From positions 63,678,008 to 63,742,007 of the forward strand of contig CM059973.1 of assembly GCA_030490835.1 (NCBI GenBank): a DNA stretch of 64,000 bases, read 5' to 3'. This stretch comes from Annona cherimola (Eukaryota; Streptophyta; Magnoliopsida; Magnoliales; Annonaceae). Below the pieces are notes generated by a model that was not told the DNA's origin, searched no databases, and was given only the letters and a program-made list of their open reading frames with translations. The first letter of the stretch is position 1; the number at the start of each line of letters is the position of its first letter. This document shows positions 36,443 through 48,235 of the stretch, piece after piece. Made by a program: the position numbers and the translations under genes.

Positions 36443-36784
36443 ATTCATGTGTAAATTGTGAAAAATGCTTAGATTTATTTACACATATATGAGAATGTAC
36501 TAATACTTTATAGAATCATTTATTCATATAGAAATGACATTTTAGATATTTAGATGTCGAAAATATTACTTTAAAATTGATATTTAGTATTTTTCATAAC
36601 TTACCCATGAATATATATATATATTCTAATAAATGTGGCCTATAATTATACTTGATTGGGATAGAACTTGATTCACTAGATAAATAAATAATGTTAAATA
36701 CAATGAATGAATTAAATTTTCCATCAAGGATCAAAATTTTAGATTTTGAAGGGGTTACATGAGTCCGCTTCAGTGCCACTGCCC
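36443..36784 (-). mobile_element. Type C hairpin-ended element
   Basis: Reads TTCATGTGTAAATTGTGAAAAATGC at the left and ends with TTTTGAAGGGGTTACATGAG. It matches the inverted half of the 35387-36067 cluster. A short TA tract sits inside at ~36608-36624. Confidence 0.5.
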
Positions 36785-37493
36785 GTATATGTTTATAAAA
36801 TTATAATCTAGTCTACTGATTATATTTATAATGATGTATTTTATTACAATATCAACTTTCATTCCAATTGAATATGAGTATGAACCTTATCTAAAAATGG
36901 TACAAATTTAACGTAATAAAATAGTTTGATGTAAATAACAACTTTAAAGTGATTTTTTCAATATGTAAACTATTCGCTATAAAATTTATACTTGAATAAA
37001 TAATTGTATAAAGTTCCATTGCATTCTAATGTGTATGAGGCTTATTTTTGGACAAACGTACCACTTGAACAAGTTTCTCTCTCTCTCTCTCTCTATGTAT
37101 GTGTATATATATATATATAATCTTTCCTGTTCAGTGAAGCTTCTCCATAATTAATGGTATATTTGACCCAAAATGGGCCAAACATATACTTAAATATATT
37201 GATATTTTATATAATCATTTATCTACTTATAAATTTATAGCAAATGATTTACATGTTAAAAAAAGCTTTAAAGTTATAATTTACTTCAGACTATTCTATT
37301 ACATTAAATTTGTACTAGTTTTAAATGAGATCCATACATATATCCAATTAGGATGAAAATTGGTATGATAATGTGATACATAATTCTAAATACAATAAGT
37401 GTAGTAGATTATAATTTTCTGATCATGTGGGGCCCATTTTAAGGTAACTGCACCATAATTGTAGTACAATGAAGTTGCACATGAATATTTCTC
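36785..37493. repeat. Two decayed copies of the (TA)n element group
   Basis: The first (to ~37075) keeps the type B core (TTACAATATCAACTTTCATTC, ACGTAATAAAATAGTTTGATG) and runs into (CT)n at ~37077-37094. The second (37121-37493) is reversed (ATGAAAATTGGTATGATAATG, ATGTGGGGCCCATTTTAAGG). A TA tract lies between them. Confidence 0.5.
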
Positions 37494-37505
37494 ATATATA
37501 TATAT

Positions 37506-37878
37506 GAAAACATTCAACCACAGACAAATTGCATTGTAATTACGGTGTAGGCTGTCCAAAATGAGCTCAACATATATTAAAATTAATATTTGCCTCACCC
37601 ATTGTATTTAAAATTATTTATTTTGATAGCATACTAATTTTCATCTAAATCTAGCATGTGTATATGCCCCATCTTAAAATGATAAAAAATAAAAGTAATA
37701 AAATAGTTTAAATAAAATATAAAGTAGTATTTTCAAAATCTAAACCATTAAAAGTATATTATTTATATGGATAAATGATTATATAAAATATTATTATATT
37801 TAAATATATGTGAGACCTATTTTGCAACAGACTACATCATAATTATGGAGCAGCTAATTTGCACAGGATTAGTTCTCA
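37506..37878 (+). mobile_element. (TA)n-flanked hairpin-ended element, type A-like, older copy
   Basis: Contains the forward core (CACCCATTGTATTTAAAATT, CATCTAAATCTAGCATGTG) and a right tip with GACTACATCATAATTATGGAG and TTTGCACAGGATTAG before TATATA. Confidence 0.6.
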
Positions 37879-37885
37879 TATATAT

Positions 37886-38268
37886 TGAGAAATATTTAGG
37901 TGCAGCTTCACTGTATCACAATTACAATGCAGTTACCTCAAAATGGACTGCATATGATCATAAAATTATAATCTACTTCACTAATTGTATTTAAAATTAT
38001 GAATTATATTACCATACCAATTTTCATCCCAATTGGATATATGTATAGTCCTCATCTGAAAATGGTACAAATTCAATATAATAAAATAGTTTGATATAAA
38101 TAATAACTTTAAAATTATTTTTCCAACATGTAAACCATTTGCTATAAAATTTATATATAGATAAATGATTGTATAAAGTGTTAATACATTTACGTATATA
38201 TGGAGCCCATTTTAGGTTAAATGCACCGCTAATTATGGCACAACTTCACTGCACAAGAAAGATTCTCA
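37886..38268 (+). mobile_element. (TA)n-flanked hairpin-ended element, type B-like, older copy
   Basis: Left GAGAAATATTTAGGTGCAGC; right GCACAACTTCACTGCACAAG then a TA run. Forward core (ACTAATTGTATTTAAAATTA, CATCCCAATTGGATAT). Confidence 0.6.
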
Positions 38269-38286
38269 TATATATATATATATATA

Positions 38287-38690
38287 GGGTCATGATACTA
38301 TACAATATATTGTATATCAGCTTACCATACAATATTCAATTTACATTGTTTTATTTTGATTTTTTCTTCAAAACATATACTCTTAATCGCATTTAATTCA
38401 TATACTAAAATTTTCCATTTTATAATACTTTTACACATTTATTTTTTATTTTTAAAAATCACATTTTTAAGGGGTGAAAAATGACTTATATTCCCTTGAT
38501 CTTTAAAAATAAAAAATAAATAAGTAAAAGTATTATAAAATGGTAAAACTTAGTATATAAATTAAATACAATTAAGAGAACATGTTTATGAAGAAAAAAT
38601 CAAAATAAAATAAAAATAAAATGTGTAAATTGAATATTGTACTGTAAGCTAATATACAATATATTGTAAAGTATCAAAACTCGTATATAT
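38287..38690. mobile_element. Foldback (long hairpin) element
   Basis: Ends GATACTATACAATATATTG and CAATATATTGTAAAGTATC pair; the arms match those of 2381-3088 (TTTGATTTTTTCTTC, AAGTAAAAGTATTATAAAATGG). The centre GGGGTGAAAAATGACTTAT is a diverged form of the shared core. Flanked by TA on the left, so it too may have used a TA tract. Confidence 0.7.
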
Positions 38691-39043
38691 AAGCTCCGCT
38701 TCTATGTAAACAGGTTACATAAAAGTGGACCTATATAATCCATTTAAAATTTAAGATTTTGATCCTTGATAGAGCATCTAATTCATTCATTGTATTAAAT
38801 ATCATTTGCTTGTTTAGGGGATCAAGTTTCATCCCAATCAAGTATGTTTAGAGGTCACATTTGTTAGAAAATGTATATATTTATGTGTAAATTATGAAAA
38901 TGCTAAAATATCAATTTTAAAGTAGTATTTTCGATATGTAAACTATCTAAAATATCATTTCTATGTAAATAAATAATTCTATAAAAATTATTATATTATA
39001 ATACATGTATAAATAGATCTAAACATTTTTCATAATTTACACA

Positions 39044-39077
<34 letters not shown>

Positions 39078-39914
39078 AGCAAATGTGGCCTATAAATATA
39101 TTTAATTGGGATGAAACTTGGTCTCCTAGATAAACAAATGATGTTAAATATAATGAACGAATTGAATTTTCCATTAAGGATCGAAATCTTAAATTTTGAA
39201 GAGGCCGTATGGGTTCACTTCTATGTAACCAAGTTACATAGAAGTGGGACCGATGTAGGGTTACGCTTCTATGCAACCAGATTATATAGATGCGGTCCCA
39301 TGTAACTCTTTTAATTTTCAAGATATTCATGATCTACTTGAAATCCAATCAATTTATTGTGTTAAACATCATTTATTTATCTAGAAGACCAAATTTTATC
39401 CTAATCAAGTATGTCTGTGAGCTACATTTGCTCAAAAGTATATACATATATTCATGAGTAAATTATGAAAAATACTTACATACATTCAAAAATGCATTAA
39501 AATGTAATAACATTTTATAGAATTATGTATCCACGTACTAGTGATATTTTAGATTGTTTAGATTTTGAAAAAAATATTTTAAAGTTGATATTTTAACATT
39601 AAACTATTTTATGCGTTAATTTTATACATTTACAGATGGGACCCATATACAATGATACAAAACAATTGAGTGAATTTTCATGATAATATAAATGGTGCTA
39701 AATACAATAGATGAAGTGAATTTTTCAGCTACTATCAAGATTTAAAAAATGAAAGGATTACATAGAAAAAAGGATTCATAGAAGGGAGACTTATATATAT
39801 AAGGGAGACTTATATATATATATAGTCTCGCTTCGATGTTATATATAAGTTGACCCATGTAACCTGCCATTTGTTTGAGATGAAACTTGATTCCCTATAT
39901 ATATATATATATAT
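38691..39914. repeat. Cluster of type C hairpin-ended elements
   Basis: Tips at 38699, 39219 and 39266 read CTTCTATGTAACC, one spacer base, then GGTTACATAGAAG with minor changes: a 13-bp hairpin. Cores occur in both orientations around a TA run at 39048-39074. A smaller piece ends at ~39790, and short TATATA links (39795-39822, 39896-39914) follow. Confidence 0.55.
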
Positions 39915-40350
39915 TCCAATGTAGTTATTTGTATCGTAAGTCACGATATATTTTTGTTAAAATGAGCCTTACACGCATTTAAATGTATTAATACTTATTA
40001 CAATCATTTATTTATGTATAAATTATATATTAAATAGTTTATGCATTAAAAAATAACTTTAAAATTGGTATTTATATCAAATTATTTTATTATGTTGATT
40101 TTTGTACCATTTTTAAATGGGGCCCGTATACATATCCAGGTAGGATAAAAATGACTATGCTAATAAAATAGACAATTCTAAGTATAATGGGTAAAGCATA
40201 TATATAGTTTAGGATCATATGAGGCCCCTTTTGAGCCAAATGCACTATAAGTTATGGTTGATATGCATTGGAATATTATAGTTTAGGATCATATGAGACC
40301 CCTTTTGAGCCAAATGCACTATAAGTTATGGTTGATATGCATTGGAATAT
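39915..40350 (-). mobile_element. Decayed (TA)n-type element with a 74-bp tandem duplication at its end
   Basis: It has a reversed core (ATTGATTTTTGTACC-like blocks, TAGGATAAAAATG, TCTAAGTATAATGGGTA). The last 74 bp, starting TAGTTTAGGATCATATGAG at 40205, repeat from 40279 with almost no change. Confidence 0.55.
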
Positions 40351-40364
40351 TATATATATATATA

Positions 40365-42133
40365 GCGACGTGATCGTTTGCGGCTGGGCTAAGTCCCGCT
40401 TTCTTCGTCCGCTCCTCCACGCGCTGCTGCACGCCGTTGGATTAGGCGCTATTGTGCATAGCCGTTGGATGGAAATTTTGCAAAATGCACCCCCCCCGTC
40501 TTGAACATTTGCAGCACCGCCTCTGCATTTTCAAAGCGCGCGCAAACAATCTCCCTCTCTCCCTAGGCCACTCTCTCTCGCGCCCTCTCTGTCCTCTCCC
40601 GCTCTCCTCTCTCTCTCCTCTCCGGCTCCCTCTCCGGCGCTCCTCTCTCGCGCCCTCTCTCTCTCTCTCTCCCAAGTTCCAATCTTGATAGTCCACAGAT
40701 GGGATTCTCCATCTGAATAGAGCCCAGATCGAAAGAGAAGTACCGAATAAAAACTCATGCTGGGATTCTTTTTCTCTCCTTCTCAGTACAATCCAGATGG
40801 GATTTTTCCTTAAAACCCAGGAAGGATTTTCCTTATATTCGTCGTTTCATGATCGGGCAGGTACTGCAGCGGTTCGTACCCGAAGATAAACATGGCGACA
40901 TGGCGATGCGAGTGGTGCATCCACGAAGAATCAAAGCTGAAGCGCGGGAACAACGCGTTCGACTTCCAACTCGAGATCGCCAAGTCACTGCCGGACGGCG
41001 GGGGCGGCAAAGAAGAAGATGATGTAGAAGATGGGCATCCGGCAGCAGCCAACGACAACAGCAGGAACAACGAGGAGAAGAGACCACAACGGCGAAGGCG
41101 AGAGGAGGAGAAGCTGCGGCGTCCAAAACCCAAGAGGCGGAAGTCCTTGGATCGATGGCGGAGGCCCAACTGCAATTCCTCGTCTTCGCCTCGAGTTATT
41201 GGCCGACGCTACAAACTCCTCGCCGATGTTCTCTGTTGAAATCCCTTTTCCACCCTGCTTTAGTTCGCTTTTTTATCTTTTTTATTTTTGGGTTTTTGTT
41301 GTTTTTTTATGCATTGATATTAGATCAGGCTAGCAATGTAGCAATGGAGAAGAACTACAGCCCCAAAAAAAAAAATTGTAAGATATTTGTGTGGAGTTTT
41401 GAGTATGGAAAAAGATTTCCCGTATCTTCCCGTTAATCCGCTCTGTTCCGGATCAATTTATCATTCTGTCTGTGCAGTTCGCGTGGATGAGCGACCCAGC
41501 GTTCCCAAATGGCACGTGGGTGTAACCGGTTCGGGTTACATAAGGGAGAAGGAGAGGGAGAGAGCCGGAGCTAAGAGGGAGGGGGGCAGGTTCGGGGCGG
41601 AGCGAGGAGAGAGAGAGGGGCGTCGGGGAGAAAGTGAGCCGGAGGGGAGAGAGAGAGGGCGCGAGAGAGAGAGAGCGAGCCGTTGGGGAGAGAGCGAGCA
41701 GGAGAGAGAAGCGTCGGGGAGAGAGCGAGCCGGAGAGAGAAGTGTCGGGGAGAGAGAGACGGCGCTAGAGAGGAGAGAGAGAGAGGCGTCGGGGTGAGAG
41801 AGAGGGACAACAGAGAGAGAGGGAGGCGGCAGGAGAGAGAGAGAGTGCTCGAGAGAGGGGCAGCGCCGGAGAGGGAGCTGGAGAGGAGAGAGAGAGGAGA
41901 GAGGGCGGAGAGCGAGCCGGAGAGGAGAGAGAGTGGCCTCAGGAGAGAGATGGAGATCGTTTGCGCGCGCTTTGAAAATGTAGAGGCAACGCTGCAAATG
42001 GTCAAGACGGGGTGCATTTTGCAAGATTTTCATCCAACGGCTGTGCACAGCAGCGCCTGATCCAACGGCGCGCAGCAGCGCGCGGAGGAACGGACGAAGA
42101 AAGCGGGACTTAGCCCAGCCGCAAACGATCACG

Positions 42134-42137
<4 letters not shown>
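40365..42137. mobile_element. Pack-type element: ~200-bp terminal inverted repeats around captured GC-rich sequence
   Basis: The left terminus GCGACGTGATCGTTTGCGGC and following ~200 bp are the inverse of the right terminus ending GCAAACGATCACGTCTC. Blocks pair in order: CTAAGTCCCGCTTTCTTCG, CGCGCTGCTGC, GCCGTTGGAT, TTTGCAAAATGCACCCC, TTTTCAAAGCGCGCGC. Inside these, CT-rich (40550-40670) and GA-rich (41550-41950) stretches also face each other. Between 40690 and 41480 lies GC-rich, gene-like DNA unlike the AT-rich surroundings. Both sides are TA tracts (40350-40364, 42138-42165). Long repeats and captured sequence suggest a MULE-like origin; no 9-bp duplication can be read because the flanks are pure TA. 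Confidence 0.75.
40892..41239 (+). CDS. Open frame of 115 codons in captured DNA, unrecognised
   Basis: Starts at a true ATG (MATWRCEWCIHEESKLKR) and ends TGA at 41239. It has a WRCEWC start, an acidic patch (KEEDDVEDG) and a strongly basic second half (RPQRRRREEEKLRRPKPKRR). No family was recognised. An overlapping opposite-strand frame (41175-40810) and another + frame (41031-41333) are open too, as expected in GC-rich DNA, so coding is unproven. The start of a captured exon or a new chimeric frame are both possible. A T-rich, 3' UTR-like stretch follows (41240-41330). Confidence 0.3.
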   Translation: MATWRCEWCIHEESKLKRGNNAFDFQLEIAKSLPDGGGGKEEDDVEDGHPAAANDNSRNNEEKRPQRRRREEEKLRRPKPKRRKSLDRWRRPNCNSSSSPRVIGRRYKLLADVLC

Positions 42138-42165
<28 letters not shown>

Positions 42166-42170
<5 letters not shown>

Positions 42171-42546
42171 CTATTCCGGTGCAGTGACGCTGCACCGGAA
42201 CAGCGGTACAGTGGGCCCAGAATGGGCCCCACATGATCATGAAATCATGATCTACTCCACCCATTGTATTTAGAATAATGTATTCTATTACCACACAAAT
42301 TTTCATCCCAATCAGATATGTATATGGGCCCTATCTGAAAATGGTACAAATCCAACGTAATAAAATAGTTTGATGTAAATAACAACTTTAAAGTATCTGA
42401 TTGGGATGAAAATTGGTATGGTAATAGAATACATTATTCTAAATACAATGGGTGGAGTAGATCATGATTTCATGATCATGTGGGGCCCATTTTGGGCCCA
42501 CTGCACCGCTGTTCCGGTGCAGTGACGCTGCACCGGAACAGAATCC
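42166..42546 (+). mobile_element. (TA)n-flanked hairpin-ended element, type B, palindromic subfamily
   Basis: Both tips are the hairpin TTCCGGTGCAG / CTGCACCGGAA. The two halves pair through GGGCCCCACATGATCATG and ACCCATTGTATTTAGAAT; the middle single part runs to ~42395 (ACGTAATAAAATAGTTTG). It is the reverse complement of 22990-23332 in layout. Well preserved, with TA runs on both sides. Confidence 0.8.
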
Positions 42547-42561
42547 TATATATATATATAT

Positions 42562-42920
42562 GAAATTGATCTAGTGCATGCAACTGTACCGTATAGTCTA
42601 TACACGATGAGGCCCACTTAATTATAAATAGAAAATTTACACAACCAATTATATTTAAAATTCATTTTATTAGCATACTAATTTTCATCAAAATCCAACA
42701 TGTGTATGGGGCTCTATATTAAAAAGGTATAAATCAACGTAATAAAATAATTTAAAATAAATATCAATTTTAAAGTAATATTTTCATTATTTAAACTATT
42801 TAAAGTATGATTTTTATATAGATAAATGATTATATAAAATATTATAACATTCTAATATGTATGAGGCTTATTTTATAGCAGATTGCACTGTAATTATTAT
42901 GCTGTTCCTGCGTAGTAACA
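42562..42920 (+). mobile_element. (TA)n-flanked hairpin-ended element, type A, older copy
   Basis: Left GATCTAGTGCATGCAACTG; forward core with decay; right end GATTGCACTGTAATTATTATG then TTATATAT. It abuts the element at 42166 across 15 bp of TA. Confidence 0.65.
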
Positions 42921-43945
42921 TATTATATATGACACAAGCACTGGAGTAAAAACAACACCACCATTCGTATTGAAGTGAAAATTTAGTTTTTAGTGAACCC
43001 AATTTTGCTGCAAATATTCGAAAATTTAGAATAAAAAATGTTTATTCTCAATATTTTAGGTAACATGTGATTAAAAAATAAAATGTTTTTTATTTATTTT
43101 CTATAGTCATTAGATACAAATAAAATGATTAATGACCTATCATTATTATATGCAAAAATATTTAATTAGATATAATAAAGGCCAATGATTTTATTATAGA
43201 GTCATGATCCTATGTGTCGGGCCATTTAACCTATTTTTTATTTTTTATAAACATGTAAAGTTAGGTTATTTAATCTACAAACTAAAATTTACCTTTTTGA
43301 ATATATTTATATATTTTTATTTTTAAATACACGAGCATCGTTATAATTTTCTTTTGTGAAAATTATGACAATACCAATGTATTTAAAAATAAAAAATAAA
43401 AAAATATTCAAAAAGGTAAAAATTAGTTAATATATTAAAAGGTAAAATATTCAAGGCCCTCCGGGACCTTTTCAATCTAAAACTCAACTCATGATTCGGT
43501 GAAATGGGTTAGGTATGTAGAATCCAACCCACTTGCACCCACTAATTGAAGCTAAAGGCAATCAAGGCCTGTCATCATCATAAAGGAAAATACTCCTATG
43601 TAAGTACATTTGCTAGAAGCATATCCACTACTAGCTTCTCACAAAAGTGGAAACTTTTTATTCATAATTGAGAATTTTTAATGAGATAATGTGATTTTGA
43701 ATGTGACCAAATACATCTGGAATTTTCAAAAGCACCGTTCGCTAAGCCTTGTAGAATTATTACGTAGCAATTGATTTATTTATATATGGACCTGCAGGTT
43801 AATTAAGATGCTTTTACATTTTAATTAAACCTAAAAATTTAAGCTAGGCGTTTGGATGGCTTGTGTTGTGAGAAGCTATCCAGGCCTGAGTAGTATATAA
43901 ATTATGCATATGAGGAATCCGGATGCCATGCGGCCACAGGATTCC
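42921..43945. other. Intergenic AT-rich DNA
   Basis: Apart from the hairpin remnant at 43200-43440, nothing recognisable. No open frame of note. Confidence 0.4.
43200..43440. repeat. Foldback element remnant
   Basis: Arms TTTACCTTTTTGAATATATTT and AAATATTCAAAAAGGTAAA pair around a centre at ~43355 (CGTTATAATTTTC / GAAAATTATGAC). The outer right arm is missing. Confidence 0.55.
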
Positions 43946-44285
43946 CGATTCGTCTGCCCCAAATTCTCAATTTTTTAATTTTTTAATTTTTAAATAAAAC
44001 TCGTTACAAAGTGTATGTAACTTGCACACCAAGTTTTATCATTTTTGAGTATTGCATATGTATATTTTTTGAATTTCAAACGTAAGAATATTTTAGTCGT
44101 TTTCAACCCGTTGAAATGGCTAGAATACTTTTTTATGTTTGAAAATTCAAAAAATCTATATAAATATTTTCAAACTGGTAAAACTTTACATATGTATTAA
44201 ATACACCTATAAGAACATTTTTATGGAAAAAACAAAAAGAGTTTTCGAAAATAGGCAAATGGGCTGATTTCATAGGAACTCCTTC
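43946..44285. mobile_element. Foldback (long hairpin) element
   Basis: Arms pair through AAGTTTTATCATTTTTGAG-like and CAAACTGGTAAAACTTTAC blocks. The centre is GTAAGAATATTTTAGTCGTTTT with its inverse near 44117-44135. The ends are imprecise. Confidence 0.55.
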
Positions 44286-44372
44286 AAAGCCGGCCTTATA
44301 AAATCGTGGCTCGTATACAAGAGCGCATTCTTTGTGCAAAAAATTTAATTTTTAAGTATTTCGATTTAGATA

Positions 44373-44800
44373 GGGTAATTTACAACTATATCTACATAGT
44401 TTAACTATGATTGTAAATATACATACATAGTTTTAGAAATTAAAAATAACCTCTACATAGTTTAACCATAATTGCAAATATGCTTATCCTGTTATGACAT
44501 TGTTATTGCACGATTACGATATTAGTATATTTGCAAAGATATACAAACTACGTGAGTATATTTGCAAATATACTTACGTAGTCTTTATATCTTTGCAAAT
44601 AACTCTTGAGTTTCTATAATTTCAAATATAACTGCATAGTTTGCATATTTTTGCAAATATACACGTTATGATAGTGCAGTAACAGTGTGAGTATATTTAC
44701 AATTATGGTTAAACTCTATAAGCTTATTTGCAATTTCTGAAACTATATAAGTATATTTGCACTTATGATGAAGCTAATTGGGTAGAGTTGTCAATTACCC
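44373..44800. mobile_element. MITE with GGGTAATTT ends
   Basis: GGGTAATTTACAACTATATC at the left and GTAGAGTTGTCAATTACCC at the right. Several CTACATAGTTTAAC / GTTAAACTNTATAAG blocks pair inside, and CATAGTTT words recur. Same family as 17871-19064. Confidence 0.65.
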
Positions 44801-45250
44801 ATTTGCATATATCTTTTTTGTTTTGAGTATTCGCTGCATTTGTTTTCAACCCCAGCGGATCGTAACATTGAAGAAAAGGAAGTGTCTACGCATATTTACA
44901 CGTATAGGTTCTTATTCAACTTTAGTTTTAATTATTTGCGCTCGTGCTTGTAAACTTTTTTCCAGCATTGTACCTATGTCTACTGCGTGAATTTTTATTG
45001 CGTTCGTGCCAGGATTTAAAATGGTTGCATTTATGCCAATTCTCATTATTCGTTTTAAAAGGTTCCCTTAGAAAATTAATCGTACGTTGAAATGTTATTA
45101 TTTTGTGTTGGCGTAGATGCAAGTGACTAGTCTTAAATCTATGATTAAATATCTAAGGAAATTCGAGCCCGACCTCTTGCCAGGATGGTCAAGGCTAGTG
45201 TCTCATCCTAGCATATTTGTCAGTGTCTTGCGTGTGAGACTCAGGGTCTT

Positions 45251-48235
45251 TATTTTATTTTGAATTTTGTAAAATTTGAATAAGAAATAAATTAAAGAGT
45301 GAATTTAGCAAATAACACCCAATGAGCAAATTTGATGCATAAATATAGTGGTAATATGATTTTAATATGTTACAAAAAAATCGAAAAGATATTAAGGCAA
45401 AAAGTTAAAATTTAATTTATTTAAAATAATTATAAGAAAAATTCAAAGTGACTAAATTTTGATGGAGTGCCATAATTTGTATTTTTGGAGTTATGAGTTG
45501 TGTCATATGTCTATAGATCCGTTTCGGGGTCTAGAATTTAACCCAACAAACGGTTTATCAATTGAAGTTTGCTAGAAGAAGTTATTGATAAAATAGTGAA
45601 ATGTGAATAACTCAATGGTATTTTGTAATTTTTGCAAAAATTCTATGGTTATATATTCTCCTCCTTCATGGGATCGAGCACAAGCTTTGAAAAAACTAGC
45701 GAGAAAATGAGAGAAAGGAGGAGAAGAGAAGAGAAAGGAAAGGAGAAAAGAAGAGGGAATTTGGGAGGGATTTTGAAGAGGGTTTGGCTTACATTTTTTT
45801 GAAGCTTTTCGTTATCGTGATTGCATCAAGAAGCTCTAATAAAGCAAAAAGAAGCCAGGATTTTGGATGAAATTTGGGAAAAATCGGATTCCAAGCAAGT
45901 GGCTTGTTTTCTCTTTAAATAAATCATATATTTAAGGTGCAAATGTGTAGTTTAACCTTTCCACACAAGTATTATATAGATGGTTGTGGATTTCCATTGT
46001 TGTTACTCATTCAAGAGTGATGTAGAGAATGAGATTTGCTGAAAATTAAGGATTTTGATGGAAATTCATGAAATGAATGATGTAAGAATGTTATTTATCA
46101 CATATGGAATGTATAGAGCTGATTTTGGTTGATTCCATATGAGATTTCAATGATTTTTAGACAATGTCTACCAAATGTTCAATGAAATGCTTAAGAGAAG
46201 TGATTAAGTGTATTTTTAAATGAAAATGAAAACTTAAAAAATTTAATGATGTATGTGACATGTTAGGATGATGAATTTCTAAGGACTAAGCTTAGATGTG
46301 GGTTAGTTTACTAGCCTTGAGACATGCATGGTGCAATTGGGCATTGGGTCTTGGCATGAAATTGGGATTTGCTTAATGAAATGCTATGCATGCATGATGT
46401 CGTGATCTTCAGAGTTAGGAATGAGTCAAGATTTTGATGGGTGAAGTTGTGAGTTCATATATTGGTATAATTTTATGTAAATAATAAAGAGTTATGTTCA
46501 TTAATTAATTGCTTTGAAATTGAAATGCTAGATGTAGCTTAAATTGACAACTAAAGTGTACAACATTTTGGGAAGAGAACTTAATTAAAGTAAGTAGGTT
46601 GTTTTCTTTTCAAATAAATCATAGATTTGGCTTGTAGATAACTTATTTAACCATTGCATACGGGCAACACTTTTGAATTGTATGTTTTGGAAAGTTTAAA
46701 ATTTTGGATTATGCATGAAATTTTGGGATTTGTTGGAAATAAGGAGTTTTGGTTGGAACCCATGGATCAAATAATTTGGAAGTGATTTTTTTATGCAAAT
46801 GCAACACCTTGTGGTGAAATATTTGAGTATTATAATGGTTTATTATTATTTTTGAGTTATGTCTAGTAAGTATTCGATAAAATGCTAATGAGAAGTAGGA
46901 TTCATCGAATTCATGTAGAAATGGACATTTATATTATAAAGGTATAAATATGTTGATTTTCTTGTAGATAACCTTGGTTTTGAGTTGAGAATGATGTTTC
47001 CAAATGTATTTCACGGACATCACCTTGATTTTATGGTTTAGGATTTTTTGAAGGGTTGTGATAGTTTGATATGAAGAAGCATTAAGGTATATTAATTTTA
47101 AAAGATATTAAATTTGCTTGCTTGAATTGTGATTGAGTTGATATTAGAATGAAGTACACCATTGTATTTGGAATGGGTGATGGTTACTTGTAACGGATGA
47201 ATGAGAGGAGTATGGATGATATGGAAGTTGAATCCTTGCATAAATTAGGTTGGAGCTAGAGTTTTTGAGACTAGGATGAGCTTATATATGGTCTTGGTTC
47301 ATGCGTATGTTTGGGTGGATATTGAGCTGATTTGGAAATTTGAATTTTCATATTGCATGTTGATTTTTATGGTTTGGGACAAGGCCCTTTGTTGAAAATG
47401 ATTTAATTATGTATTTTGACATGGTTTTGTGAAATCATTGCTTGGTTTGAATTGTTTTGATAGATTAGGGTTGTAGGAAGAAGTTAAAAATATAGAAATA
47501 TAAGGATTTTGTAGAAACTTATAAATTGGTGATGTGGGCATGATTGTTCATGATAACTGAATATACTTGGTTGAGTTTAAATGGTTTGACATAGAATTTA
47601 TAAGGTTTCTGAATGCCGCTCATGATGTAGTTGATGAAATGATAAAACGAGACTTAATGTGTAGAAATCATGTATGAATGGAGGTGTAGGACCTTAATAA
47701 TATAAATAATACAAATGCTCAGTGGCATATGGGATGATGAATTATGTAGAATGGAAAATGTGATGAGCTTAATGTGCATGAGTTGTATATTTTGAAATGA
47801 AGCTTTGAACTTGGTTGTTTAAGCATATATATATGGATTAATGTGGAATTGCATAACTCACATGTTGAGGAGAGAATGAAGGCTTAGGTAAATTAATAAT
47901 GTGTTTGAAATGAATGAGGATAGTTTCTAGCATAACCTAACTTTATACTAGGGTTGAGGAGACCAAGTAGGGACTCACACCTTGTTATGGTTGTGTTTGG
48001 ATGGATTTTAGATTGTCTTTATGATGGATTGTGCATGCCATGTATTGATTTTATCAACTTGGGGCTAGACCCTTGATAAATGGTTTGGTTGTTTTGGTTA
48101 TGTGTTGGGTTATTTTCTTGTGAGACAGACGAGCATGGTTTGACATGAGCATGATTCATATGACGTGAGTGATGCACATGCATGATTTGCATAGGTTTGT
48201 TCATGGCCTTTGATGGACATGAGGTTTGAAAGACT
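45251..48235. repeat. AT-rich LTR-element debris with diverged ~690-bp repeats
   Basis: Blocks recur about 690 bp apart: TTGTTTTCTCTTTAAATAAA near 45907 with TTGTTTTCTTTTCAAATAAA near 46597; ACAATGTCTACCAAATGTTC near 46160 with a diverged form near 46858. A purine-rich stretch lies at 45693-45780. No coding domain was found. Long non-coding repeats of this kind are common in plant gypsy elements. Confidence 0.45.

Noticed and set aside
40442..42132. Long Arg/Glu-rich and Ser/Leu-rich open frames
   Set aside because: They come from GA/CT low-complexity DNA inside the arms of the Pack-type element and are open in several frames at once.
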